From an uncultured Collinsella sp. (lineage in GTDB: Bacteria; Actinomycetota; Coriobacteriia; Coriobacteriales; Coriobacteriaceae): 26,559 nt of DNA. The stretch's first letter is position 1, and each line of letters begins with the position of its first letter. The stretch covers positions 1 through 26,559 of the forward strand of contig CABQHZ010000018.1 in NCBI GenBank assembly GCA_902464175.1, read 5' to 3'. A program made the translations under genes and the position numbers. Positions 1 through 7,264 of this stretch are shown piece after piece. Below the pieces are notes generated by a model. That model was not told the origin of the DNA and made no database searches. It worked only from the letters and a program-made list of their open reading frames with translations.

Positions 1-30
1 CTCCCATCAGAACTCGGTAAAGAAACCCGC

Positions 31-62
31 AGGAGGTGATACGATTTATCATGTTTCTGTAA
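31..62 (+). promoter_or_regulatory. Perfect Shine-Dalgarno followed by a 3-codon start-stop ORF upstream of pit
   Basis: AGGAGGTGAT at 31-40 is fully complementary to the usual 3' end of 16S rRNA. An ATG follows at 51 after 10 bases, but the reading is ATG TTT CTG TAA, stopping at 62. This mini-ORF is in frame with the pit start at 93, so the strong ribosome site and the real gene are separated by one in-frame stop. It could be a leader peptide that controls pit translation, or a decayed original start. The sequence facts are certain; the role is inferred. Confidence 0.4.
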
Positions 63-92
63 CGTGCCTGCAAACTTCGAGAAAGCCCATAT

Positions 93-1142
93 ATGGACGT
101 AACGTTCTCAACCTTCCTCGGCCAACTTGTGTCGAACCCAGTCCTTGCCGTCACCGTGATCCTCGCGCTCGGCGCCATCTTCGTCAATGGATGGACCGAC
201 GCACCCAACGCCATCGCGACCTGCGTCACTACGCGTTGCATGCCCGCCCGCGCCGCCATCCTCATGAGTGCCGCATTCAACTTCCTTGGCGTGCTCATCA
301 TGACGCACTTTAACGCGAGCGTCGCCAACACCATCTCCCATATTGTCGACTTTGGCGGAAACAGCACCATGGCGCTCGCCTGCCTGTGCGCGGCGCTGTT
401 CTCCATCGTCGTCTACGGCGCCACAGCGTCGCGTTTTGGCATCCCCACCTCGCAAAGCCACAGCCTTATCGCCGGCCTGACCGGTGCCGCCATCGCCCTC
501 GGCGGTGCGAGCAGCGTCAACGTCCACGAGTGGATGAAGGTCATCTACGGCCTGGCGCTCTCCATCGGCCTGGGCTTTGTCATGGGCTGGGTCCTGTGCA
601 AGCTCGTCTCGATTCTTTTCGCCGCCGCCAACAGGCGACGTGCCAATGTCTTCTTTAAATACGCTCAGATCGCAAGCGCTGCGGCCATGAGCTTTATGCA
701 CGGCGCGCAGGATGGACAGAAGTTCATCGGCGTGCTCTTTTTAGGCGTGGCCTTTGCCAGCGGCCAGACGAGCGTCGGCGATGCCGGCATCCCCATCTGG
801 ATTATGCTGCTGTGCTCGGCCACCATGGGCATCGGCACCAGCGTGGGCGGCGAGCGCATCATCAAGTCCGTTGGCCAGAGCATGGTCAAGCTCGAAAAGT
901 ACCAGGGCTTCTCCGCCGACCTGGCGGGCGCCGCAAACCTGCTGCTTGCCACGCTCACCGGCATCCCCGTGTCCTCCACTCACATCAAGACCTGCGCCAT
1001 CATGGGCGTCGGTGCCGTCAAACGCCTCTCGGCCATCAACTTCGGCGTCGTCAAGGACATGATGTTCACCTGGTTCTTCACCTTCCCCGCCTGCGGACTC
1101 ATCAGCTTTGTCATGGCCAAGCTGTTCATGATGTTCATCTAG
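93..1142 (+). CDS. pit: Inorganic phosphate transporter, Pit family
   Basis: This is a 349-residue polytopic membrane protein of the PHO4/Pit family (low-affinity phosphate permease, usually driven by an ion gradient and often carrying metal-phosphate). The N-terminal signature is at residues 31-48 (VNGWTDAPNAIATCVTTR). The matching second-half signature is near FMHGAQDGQKFIG, and the C-terminal PVSSTHIKT loop is also typical, so both inverted halves of the carrier are present. Start ATG 93 has only a weak purine stretch (GAGAAAG, 79-85), although a perfect Shine-Dalgarno lies further upstream at 31-40. The DUF47 gene follows 67 bases downstream on the same strand, the standard Pit partner arrangement. 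Family assignment is firm; the substrate beyond phosphate is not determined by the sequence. Confidence 0.95.
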   Translation: MDVTFSTFLGQLVSNPVLAVTVILALGAIFVNGWTDAPNAIATCVTTRCMPARAAILMSAAFNFLGVLIMTHFNASVANTISHIVDFGGNSTMALACLCAALFSIVVYGATASRFGIPTSQSHSLIAGLTGAAIALGGASSVNVHEWMKVIYGLALSIGLGFVMGWVLCKLVSILFAAANRRRANVFFKYAQIASAAAMSFMHGAQDGQKFIGVLFLGVAFASGQTSVGDAGIPIWIMLLCSATMGIGTSVGGERIIKSVGQSMVKLEKYQGFSADLAGAANLLLATLTGIPVSSTHIKTCAIMGVGAVKRLSAINFGVVKDMMFTWFFTFPACGLISFVMAKLFMMFI

Positions 1143-1209
1143 TCAAACCGAGCGTCCATCCGGACCGTAATACTTCGCCCACCCGTCTTCGCCTCGAAAG
1201 GACCCACCC

Positions 1210-1833
1210 ATGGCAAAGAAACCCGATTCGTTCTACTTTGACAACTACGTCGCCTGCGCCGACCTTGCCGTCCAGGCCGCCGAGCTGCTCACCAAGATTT
1301 TTGAGAACTTCGATCCTGCAAAGATTCACGATATGCTCGACAAGATGCACGCGATCGAGCATGCGGCCGACAAGAAGCACCATGAGCTTGAGGACGCCCT
1401 GCTCACCGCCTTTATCACCCCGCTTGAGCGCGAGGACCTGGACCTGATGAGCTGCTCGCTCGACACCGTGCTCGACCGTATCGAGGGCGTCGTGCAGCGC
1501 GTCTACTTCACCAACATCCAGAGCATCCATCCCGACGCCATCGTCATCGCCCACAAGGTGACCGACGCCTGCCGCGCCATGAAGGACCTGATGGTCGAGC
1601 TGCCTAACTACCGCAAGTCCAAGACGCTGCGCGAGCTCGTCATCCAGATCAACACCATCGAGTCCGAGGCCGACGAGCTCTATATCAACGCCATGCGTAA
1701 CCTGCACGTTAACGGCAAGGACCCGCTCGAGGTCATCGCTTGGCGTGACGTGTACGCCTTCCTGGAGTACTGCGCCGACTGCTGCGAGAATGTAGCCGAT
1801 GTCGTGGATTCGATTGTCATGAAGAACAGTTAA
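1210..1833 (+). CDS. DUF47 / PhoU-like accessory protein of the Pit transporter
   Basis: This 207-residue, all-helical cytosolic protein belongs to the DUF47 (PF01865, PhoU-like) family. Members are typically encoded next to Pit permeases and are thought to modulate transport. Acidic and histidine-rich helices such as HAIEHAADKKHHELED (about residues 56-71) and NTIESEADELY (about 150-160) match the metal-binding helices of PhoU-fold proteins. The start ATG at 1210 is preceded by GAAAGGA (1196-1202). It probably shares a transcript with pit, as the 67-base gap shows no terminator-like hairpin. Length is normal for the family. Its exact role is inferred from context and not visible in the sequence. 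Confidence 0.9.
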   Translation: MAKKPDSFYFDNYVACADLAVQAAELLTKIFENFDPAKIHDMLDKMHAIEHAADKKHHELEDALLTAFITPLEREDLDLMSCSLDTVLDRIEGVVQRVYFTNIQSIHPDAIVIAHKVTDACRAMKDLMVELPNYRKSKTLRELVIQINTIESEADELYINAMRNLHVNGKDPLEVIAWRDVYAFLEYCADCCENVADVVDSIVMKNS

Positions 1834-1857
1834 TTGGGGGCACGTATCCCACCGGTC

Positions 1858-1934
1858 GCGGGCCCGACCACTAATACCTTTTTCACTCCGGCTGCAAGCA
1901 GAGTCGTTCAAAAGGTATTAGTGGCCGGGCCCGC
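1858..1934. repeat. Long inverted repeat, 25-bp arms with a 27-base loop
   Basis: The left arm (1858-1882) and right arm (1910-1934) are reverse complements except for one mismatch, so RNA from either strand could form a very stable hairpin. It lies 24 bases after the DUF47 stop and is the obvious candidate for ending the pit transcript. It lacks a T-run directly after the right arm, so it is not a textbook intrinsic terminator. It may instead be a transcript-stabilising or processing hairpin, or the remnant of a small repeat element. Confidence 0.8.
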
Positions 1935-1959
1935 TCCCTTATGCACCACCATTGGGAAC

Positions 1960-2051
1960 TTTGGCTGATAGATTTAGCGCAATGGGGGTTTGGCTGAAGG
2001 GACCTTTGGTACTCGTTCGGACACTTTGGCCCTTGATGAGCGTTTGGCTGA
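1960..2051 (+). repeat. Three copies of TTTGGCTGA in a G/T-rich leader
   Basis: TTTGGCTGA occurs at 1960-1968, 1989-1997 and 2043-2051, and related ACTTTGG words lie between and after them. The stretch from about 1950 to 2117 is unusually rich in G and T on the plus strand. It lies in the leader of the nitroreductase gene, so the repeats could be regulator sites or may simply reflect the skewed composition. Confidence 0.35.
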
Positions 2052-2117
2052 TTGCTGTTTTGGGTACTGTTTGGGTTACTTTGGGTTTGTTTGATTTTTA
2101 ATTGTTGGAGGGCTTGC

Positions 2118-2648
2118 ATGTCGTATTTGGATCTGGCTCGGGGTCGTTATTCTTGTCGCGAGTTTGAGGATCGTTCTGTTGAGCAGGCTGTGGTGGATGC
2201 CATTGTTGAGGCTGGGCGTATTGCTCCTTCTGCTTGTAATAATCATCCAGCCCGTGTGATGGTGCTGGATACGCCTGAGCTGTTGGAGAAGGCTGCTGCT
2301 TGTCAGCCTCGGTTTGCTCGTGATGGGTCTATCTTTGGAGCTCCGCTTGTCTTCCTTATTTGCAGCGTTACCGATGATGCTTGGGTGCGCCCGTATGACC
2401 AGATGAATTCCAGTGAAATCGATACGTCCATCGTGTGCGACCAGATGATGATGGAGGCCACCGAGCAGGGCCTGGGAACGTGCTGGGTATGCCATTTTAA
2501 GCCTGAGGTGGCACAGGAGCAGTTCAATCTGCCCAAGGGCGTCTATCCCTATCACATGCTCGTCTGTGGTTATCCCGCCGACCACATCGCCGATCCCGAG
2601 CATCGCGAGGCCCGCACTATTCCCCTCTCCAACTTCCTCCTCAAGTAG
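2118..2648 (+). CDS. Nitroreductase-family protein
   Basis: This 176-residue protein is of the nitroreductase family (FMN-dependent NAD(P)H oxidoreductases). Visible family features are the N-terminal SCREF arginine-containing FMN site, IAPSACNNHPARV (about residues 35-47) and GLGTCWVCHF (about 120-129). It is predicted to be a soluble FMN enzyme; the substrate cannot be told. ATG 2118 is chosen because GGAGGG (2107-2112) sits 5 bases before it; an in-frame ATG at 2052 would add a poorly conserved extension without a good ribosome site. Codon usage is odd: in the first 71 codons 41 end in T and only 3 in C, while the remaining codons favour C as in neighbouring genes. This suggests a mosaic or recently recombined 5' half. 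Confidence 0.88.
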   Translation: MSYLDLARGRYSCREFEDRSVEQAVVDAIVEAGRIAPSACNNHPARVMVLDTPELLEKAAACQPRFARDGSIFGAPLVFLICSVTDDAWVRPYDQMNSSEIDTSIVCDQMMMEATEQGLGTCWVCHFKPEVAQEQFNLPKGVYPYHMLVCGYPADHIADPEHREARTIPLSNFLLK

Positions 2649-2691
2649 TTTTTAGACATACCTTAAAATCTACCTTTTACCACGCGCCCTT

Positions 2692-2735
2692 CGCCGAGTT
2701 CTGTCCTATCGCATGCAGAGCTCGGCGTTTTGTTT
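2692..2735 (+). terminator. Intrinsic terminator after the nitroreductase gene
   Basis: A 12-bp stem pairs 2692-2703 with 2716-2727 (CGCCGAG...CTCGGCG with one G-T pair). It is followed by TTTTGTTT (2728-2735), the classic stem plus T-tail, 43 bases after the stop codon. Confidence 0.9.
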
Positions 2736-2755
2736 CCCAACCCGTATACAGCCAC

Positions 2756-2788
2756 AAAAGAGGAGCCCGCAGGTGCGAGCTCCTCTTA
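2756..2788 (-). terminator. Intrinsic terminator of the divIVA transcript
   Basis: AAGAGGAGC (2758-2766) pairs with GCTCCTCTT (2779-2787). Read on the minus strand, the stem ends in TTTTG. It lies 26 bases past the divIVA stop and faces the plus-strand terminator at 2692-2735, so the two transcripts are insulated from each other. Confidence 0.85.
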
Positions 2789-2813
2789 AGGACACTAGAT
2801 TGTAGCTCTGATG

Positions 2814-3488
2814 CTAGTCCAGGTCGTCGGCGGCAAAGTTGTCGATCGGGGCGAAGGGATCGGCCACGGGGACAACCGGGTCAGCGACGGGCAGCGGCTC
2901 GGCGGGAACAGTCACCGCAGGAGAAGCGGCAGAACCGACCGGCGTGGAGGCCATGAGGTCGGCCGGGAAGGAGTTCTGGGCATCGTCCATGAAGTGCTGG
3001 ATGAGCTTGAGGTACTCGGCCTTGAACTCCTCGCGGGAAGCCTTGAGACGATCGATTTCCTCGAGCTCGGCCTGCTTCTCGGTCAGAGCCTGGCGGATAA
3101 CCTCGCGGGCCTTAGCGTCAGCCTCGTTGCGGATACGCTCAGCGTTCTCGTTGGCATCGTTGACGATGGTCTCAGCGGTCTGCTGGGCAGCGATCAGGGC
3201 AGCGGAAATCTGGCGCTCCTGAGCGGAGAAGTCAGGGGCGGGAGCAGCCACGGGGGCGGCAGGAACGGCTTGGGCGGTGGCATCCTGAGCCTGGGCAAGC
3301 TGAGCCTGCGCATCGGCAAGCTGCTGCTCGGTAGCAGTCAGGCGGCCCTTAAGGTCGACGATCTTAGCGAGCATAGCGTCAACCTCGGAGGACAGCGTCT
3401 CCAAGAAGACGTCGACCTCGGCGGGATCGTAGCCACGCTTGGCCTCAGAGAAAGTCTGAGCCTGGATGTCTGCAGGGGTAATAGCCAT
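2814..3488 (-). CDS. divIVA: DivIVA-domain cell division / polar organiser protein
   Basis: This 224-residue coiled-coil protein carries the DivIVA N-terminal domain (PF05103). Residues 1-45 contain the family pattern ITPADIQAQTF...KRGYDPAEVDVFL, followed by coiled coil to about residue 70. An Ala/Pro/Val linker (about 80-110) leads to a second long coiled coil (about 110-170) and an acidic C-terminus ending in DDLD. DivIVA proteins bind curved membrane at poles or septa and recruit growth or division factors; in Actinomycetota they often organise tip growth. The start ATG has AGGAGA six bases upstream (3495-3500). It is the last gene of the yggS-sepF-yggT-divIVA group and is closed by a terminator. 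Whether it acts like Wag31 or like SepIVA cannot be decided here. Confidence 0.92.
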   Translation of the reverse strand: MAITPADIQAQTFSEAKRGYDPAEVDVFLETLSSEVDAMLAKIVDLKGRLTATEQQLADAQAQLAQAQDATAQAVPAAPVAAPAPDFSAQERQISAALIAAQQTAETIVNDANENAERIRNEADAKAREVIRQALTEKQAELEEIDRLKASREEFKAEYLKLIQHFMDDAQNSFPADLMASTPVGSAASPAVTVPAEPLPVADPVVPVADPFAPIDNFAADDLD

Positions 3489-3549
3489 AACAAGTCTCCT
3501 TTTTCATCGCCTCGGCGCTACACGCCCGACGTAAGTTACTAAGTCAGTT

Positions 3550-3831
3550 CTATACGAGTATACCTATAAGAAGCTGCAGAACCAGCCTCTGCACCAACTG
3601 CAACGCAATAATCGCAACGACCGGCGAAAAATCGATACCGCCCATCGGCGGGATGAAACGACGGAACAGGTTGAGCCACGGACCGCACACGCTATCGAGC
3701 ACCGCAGCAATATCCTGAAGCAAACCACCCTGCTTCATGGGAATCCACGTCATAAAGCAGTAGACGACAATGAGCGTGGAATAGAAGTTGAACAGCGTGT
3801 TGACCAGCTGGACGATAGTGTAGATGTTGAT
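3550..3831 (-). CDS. yggT: YggT family membrane protein with a non-canonical start codon
   Basis: This roughly 93-residue protein has two hydrophobic segments. The first (TIVQLVNTLFNFYSTLIVVY) leads into the conserved FMTWIP, and the second is near SPVVAIIALQLVQRLVLQLL, with FRRFIPPMGGIDFSP between them; this is the typical YggT pattern. No ATG, GTG or TTG is in frame between the sepF stop (3853-3855) and the internal ATG at 3753, which would delete the first membrane segment. GAGGAG (3838-3843) sits 6 bases before ATC at 3831, so ATC is the best start; ATT at 3837 is the alternative. Low-level start or coupling to sepF, whose stop is 21 bases upstream in the same frame, is likely. YggT genes near sepF are common in Gram-positives; the function is poorly defined. 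Confidence 0.82.
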   Translation of the reverse strand: MNIYTIVQLVNTLFNFYSTLIVVYCFMTWIPMKQGGLLQDIAAVLDSVCGPWLNLFRRFIPPMGGIDFSPVVAIIALQLVQRLVLQLLIGILV

Positions 3832-3852
3832 GGGAATCTCCTCGTCTTGTCT

Positions 3853-4575
3853 TTACTTAAGGTAGCCGTCGGCACGAAGCTTCTTGAGATCGGAATCTTT
3901 GACCTCGCAGCCGGCGGGCAGCACCATGAACACGCGGTCGCCCACCTCCTTGACCGTGGCACCCAGACCGCAGGCAAAGCCGTAAGAGAAGTCCAAGACG
4001 CGCTTAGCAACTTCGGTGCGTACGCCCACAAAAATCAGTGCGACAGGCTGCTTGGTGCGAACGCGGCGCACCACGGTCTCCACGTCGTCATAGCTCTCGG
4101 GGCGCAGGACATAGGCCGGCAGCTGCGGCGTGGCGTTGATGATATTGCTCGCATAGGCCGAGGCATCACTCGGTGCAGGCGCGGGCGCAGCGGCGGCACG
4201 GGCGCGGGTGTTCTCGGCGTAGCTCGACGGCGTGTCATAGGCACCAGGACGATAACCGCTCGCAACACTGTCCTGCGAGCGCGAAGGCGGGTTATACGTC
4301 GTGGCATGGCGGGAGTCATCGCCAACCAGCTGACCGGAGCGCGTATACACGGCAACCGACTCAGCTTCACCGCGGCGCGTCTGGCCAAGCAGGCCGTTGC
4401 TCGGCTCGTCTTGGGTGTAGAAGCCCTCGCCCGAAGCACCGCCGTAGCCGTTGCCCTGATAACTATCGTCATAGCCGTCATCGTAGCCGTAGTCGTCGTC
4501 CTGGCCATAACCCTGGTCGTAACCCTGCTGGCCGCCCAGGTGCATCTTATTTTTAATCTCGTCAAGGAAGCCCAT
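3853..4575 (-). CDS. sepF: SepF, FtsZ membrane anchor / septum assembly protein
   Basis: This 240-residue cytosolic protein has an N-terminal amphipathic helix (MGFLDEIKNKMHLG), the usual membrane-binding element. A long Gly/Tyr/Asp-rich disordered linker follows (about residues 16-140, including repeated YDDGYDD and GYG). The conserved SepF domain (PF04472) is at the C-terminus, about residues 145-230 (LRPESYDD, PVALIFVG, RVLDFSYGFACGL, VFMVLPAG). SepF binds the FtsZ tail and tethers the ring to the membrane. No ftsA is present in this window, so SepF is probably the main anchor. ATG 4575 is chosen over an upstream in-frame start because the amphipathic helix begins there and GAGAGGA lies about 8 bases before it. 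The linker is longer than in Bacillus SepF, whose protein is about 150 residues. Confidence 0.95.
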   Translation of the reverse strand: MGFLDEIKNKMHLGGQQGYDQGYGQDDDYGYDDGYDDSYQGNGYGGASGEGFYTQDEPSNGLLGQTRRGEAESVAVYTRSGQLVGDDSRHATTYNPPSRSQDSVASGYRPGAYDTPSSYAENTRARAAAAPAPAPSDASAYASNIINATPQLPAYVLRPESYDDVETVVRRVRTKQPVALIFVGVRTEVAKRVLDFSYGFACGLGATVKEVGDRVFMVLPAGCEVKDSDLKKLRADGYLK

Positions 4576-4635
4576 GGTTGTGTCCTCTCGCGGTTTAGTG
4601 CAGGCGCCCCGATAATCAGTGCGCACTTCAGAGCC

Positions 4636-5373
4636 TTATTTTACTGCAAACTCCGGGCTAAATACTACCCTGCCCAGGCGAACGAGCGTAGAGCCCTCCT
4701 CAAGGGCAGGCTCAAAGTCCTCGCTCATGCCGCAGGAAAGCTCAGGCAGGTTCAAATCGGGATGCGCAGCCTCCAGCTCATCCCTCAGCTCACGAAGCCC
4801 CGCAAAGGTGCGGCGTGCCACATCCTTATTCCCCCGGGGCGCCATAGTCATAAGCCCCTGTACGCAAATTCCCTCAAGTTCCGCAAGCTCACCCGCGGCG
4901 GCGCGAATCTCATCGGGCGAAAAGCCTCCCTTCGACTCCTCACCACTCACATTGACCTCGATCAGCACGCGCTGGGGGCCGGCGAGCTCGCCTGCCTCAA
5001 TCTTGCGGACAGCACGGCTCGAGATCGCCTGTGCCAGATGCAGCGAACCCACCGAGTGAATCAGCTCGGCTGAGCCCAGCACCGCATTGATCTTATTGGT
5101 CTGCAGGTTGCCGATCATATCGAAGCGCACCTCGGGCAGCTCCGGATGCTCCGCCAGACCCGTGAGCTTGCGAACCAGCTCCTGCGGGCGGTTCTCGGCA
5201 AAATGGCGATACCCCGCCTGGATGGCAGCAACAGTCTCATCGACACCAACGGTCTTGGACACGGCAATGAGGCGCGCGGCGTCGTGGGGGCGGCCCGCGC
5301 GATCGAGCGCCGCATAAAAACGTTCCAGAATCTGCTCGCGGCGAGCGCGCATCAAATCCAAATAGTTATCCAT
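4636..5373 (-). CDS. yggS: YggS family pyridoxal phosphate homeostasis protein
   Basis: This 245-residue PLP-binding TIM-barrel protein is of the YggS/YlmE/PROSC family, involved in keeping free PLP and amino-acid balance. The PLP lysine is K40 in RLIAVSKTV. Other hallmarks are ENRPQE, DMIGNLQTNK, the EVNVSGEESKGG loop and GLMTM. The C-terminal SCGMSEDFEPALEEGSTLVRLG segment forms the phosphate-binding end. ATG 5373 is selected because GGAGGCG stands just upstream; the reading frame extends 28 codons further 5' but overlaps a hairpin and lacks family similarity. It is the first gene of the group leading to sepF, an arrangement widespread in Gram-positives. It is separated from phoU by a GC-rich hairpin. 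Confidence 0.95.
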   Translation of the reverse strand: MDNYLDLMRARREQILERFYAALDRAGRPHDAARLIAVSKTVGVDETVAAIQAGYRHFAENRPQELVRKLTGLAEHPELPEVRFDMIGNLQTNKINAVLGSAELIHSVGSLHLAQAISSRAVRKIEAGELAGPQRVLIEVNVSGEESKGGFSPDEIRAAAGELAELEGICVQGLMTMAPRGNKDVARRTFAGLRELRDELEAAHPDLNLPELSCGMSEDFEPALEEGSTLVRLGRVVFSPEFAVK

Positions 5374-5423
5374 TGCCAATCGCCTCCGCTGACAGCCAAA
5401 CAAGTAGTCCCATGCTAACGCAA

Positions 5424-5455
5424 GAGCGCGGCCCCGCATGTGCAAGGCCGCGCTC
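5424..5455 (-). terminator. GC-rich hairpin between phoU and yggS
   Basis: GAGCGCGGCC (5424-5433) and GGCCGCGCTC (5446-5455) are perfect 10-bp arms with a 12-base loop. On the minus strand the stem is followed by TTGCGTT, a weak tail. It lies 38 bases after the phoU stop and probably ends or attenuates the pst-phoU transcript before yggS. Confidence 0.6.
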
Positions 5456-5492
5456 ACTTAGGTATTTACAATCTTTCGACGAACGGGGCTAC

Positions 5493-6356
5493 TTACTCCT
5501 CGTCGTCCTCGCCATCGTCCTCGTCCTCGTCCTCAAGATGATCGAGCAGGTAGCGAAGACCCTCGCTGACCTCGTTGGCGGGCACCTTGGCAACGTAGCG
5601 CGCGTCGACGGCGGGCCTCATGATAACACCCTCGCCCGAAGGCACGCGCATGCTCTCGAGCTCGTCCTCATCAGTGCGGGCGATATCGCCGGCGTTCATA
5701 CGCTGACCAGTCAACAGGAAGGTCAGACGGCAAGCGGCATCGATGGAAATCGAAGCGATGCGATCGAGGTAGCGCGAAACCATGATGGCGCGGCGCAGGT
5801 CGTCATAGTTGCTGTCGTCGTCCATAAAGTCGCCTGTATCCATACGGTTAAAGGTGCGGAAGAACTTCTCGTAGGCGGCGTGCACTGGCTCGTCCTCGAC
5901 GGCCAGGTTGCAGATGATGGACATGTCATTGGTGACGAGCGCAGAAAGCGAAGAGCCCAGCACCTGGTAAACAGCTTCGGCCTCGGCCTCAACCGTACCG
6001 ACGAGCTCCTGGGGCAGCGAGATGTCGGCCTTGATCATATGACGCGTGGCACGGCAGATCTGACGGACCTTATCGGTCATGCGCTGCAGGTTAAAGTCGA
6101 CGTAGATGATCGTCTGAAGCAGGCGGAAGTCGGAGGCGACCGGTGACTGCGTGGCGATCAGGTTGTAGCAGACGGCCTCCAGGTTGGCGCAGCGCGCGTC
6201 AATCGAAAGCGTACGTTTCTTGGTCTTGGTGGCGAGCTTGCGGTCGTCGGTCACATAGGCCTTCACGGCATCGTGGAGAGCCAGATCGACGGCCTCATAG
6301 ATGCTCAGCATCTCGTGACGGGCCTCGACGAGCTGACGGGAAAACAGTTTGCGCAT
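5493..6356 (-). CDS. phoU: PhoU phosphate-signalling regulator
   Basis: This 287-residue helical protein of the PhoU family links the Pst transporter to the phosphate two-component system and limits phosphate uptake. The N-terminal half has the PhoU three-helix repeat (RQLVEARHEML, then RCANLEAVCYNLIATQSPVASDFRLL and DFNLQRMTDKVRQI). The second repeat contains SRYLDRIASISIDAACRL. It is longer than the usual 215-240 residues: an extension of about 60 residues ends in a strongly acidic tail (EDEDEDDGEDDEE). The start ATG has GGAG 7 bases upstream. It is last in pgeF-pstSCAB-phoU; the 92-base gap after pstB holds no strong terminator. The acidic tail is unusual and its purpose is unknown. Confidence 0.93.
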   Translation of the reverse strand: MRKLFSRQLVEARHEMLSIYEAVDLALHDAVKAYVTDDRKLATKTKKRTLSIDARCANLEAVCYNLIATQSPVASDFRLLQTIIYVDFNLQRMTDKVRQICRATRHMIKADISLPQELVGTVEAEAEAVYQVLGSSLSALVTNDMSIICNLAVEDEPVHAAYEKFFRTFNRMDTGDFMDDDSNYDDLRRAIMVSRYLDRIASISIDAACRLTFLLTGQRMNAGDIARTDEDELESMRVPSGEGVIMRPAVDARYVAKVPANEVSEGLRYLLDHLEDEDEDDGEDDEE

Positions 6357-6448
6357 GGTTCACTCCAATCAGTTGGGTGCGGTCATGCAGCCCGCACAGT
6401 GAATACGCACCGGACCAGGTCCGATCGGCTTGGGACTAGTCGCACCGA

Positions 6449-7252
<804 letters not shown>

Positions 7253-7264
7253 GGGACTCCTTAA

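Noticed and set aside
3750..3855. Frameshift or truncation of yggT
   Set aside because: The frame is intact from the sepF stop to the yggT end and encodes the expected membrane segment. The only anomaly is the start codon.
3847..5073. A 408-codon plus-strand open frame opposite sepF and yggS
   Set aside because: It crosses two genuine minus-strand genes with clear motifs and has no similarity I recognise.
6357..6448. Possible terminator or small RNA between pstB and phoU
   Set aside because: Only a 5-bp stem (TGCGG/CCGCA) and an odd palindrome without loop were seen; too weak to call.
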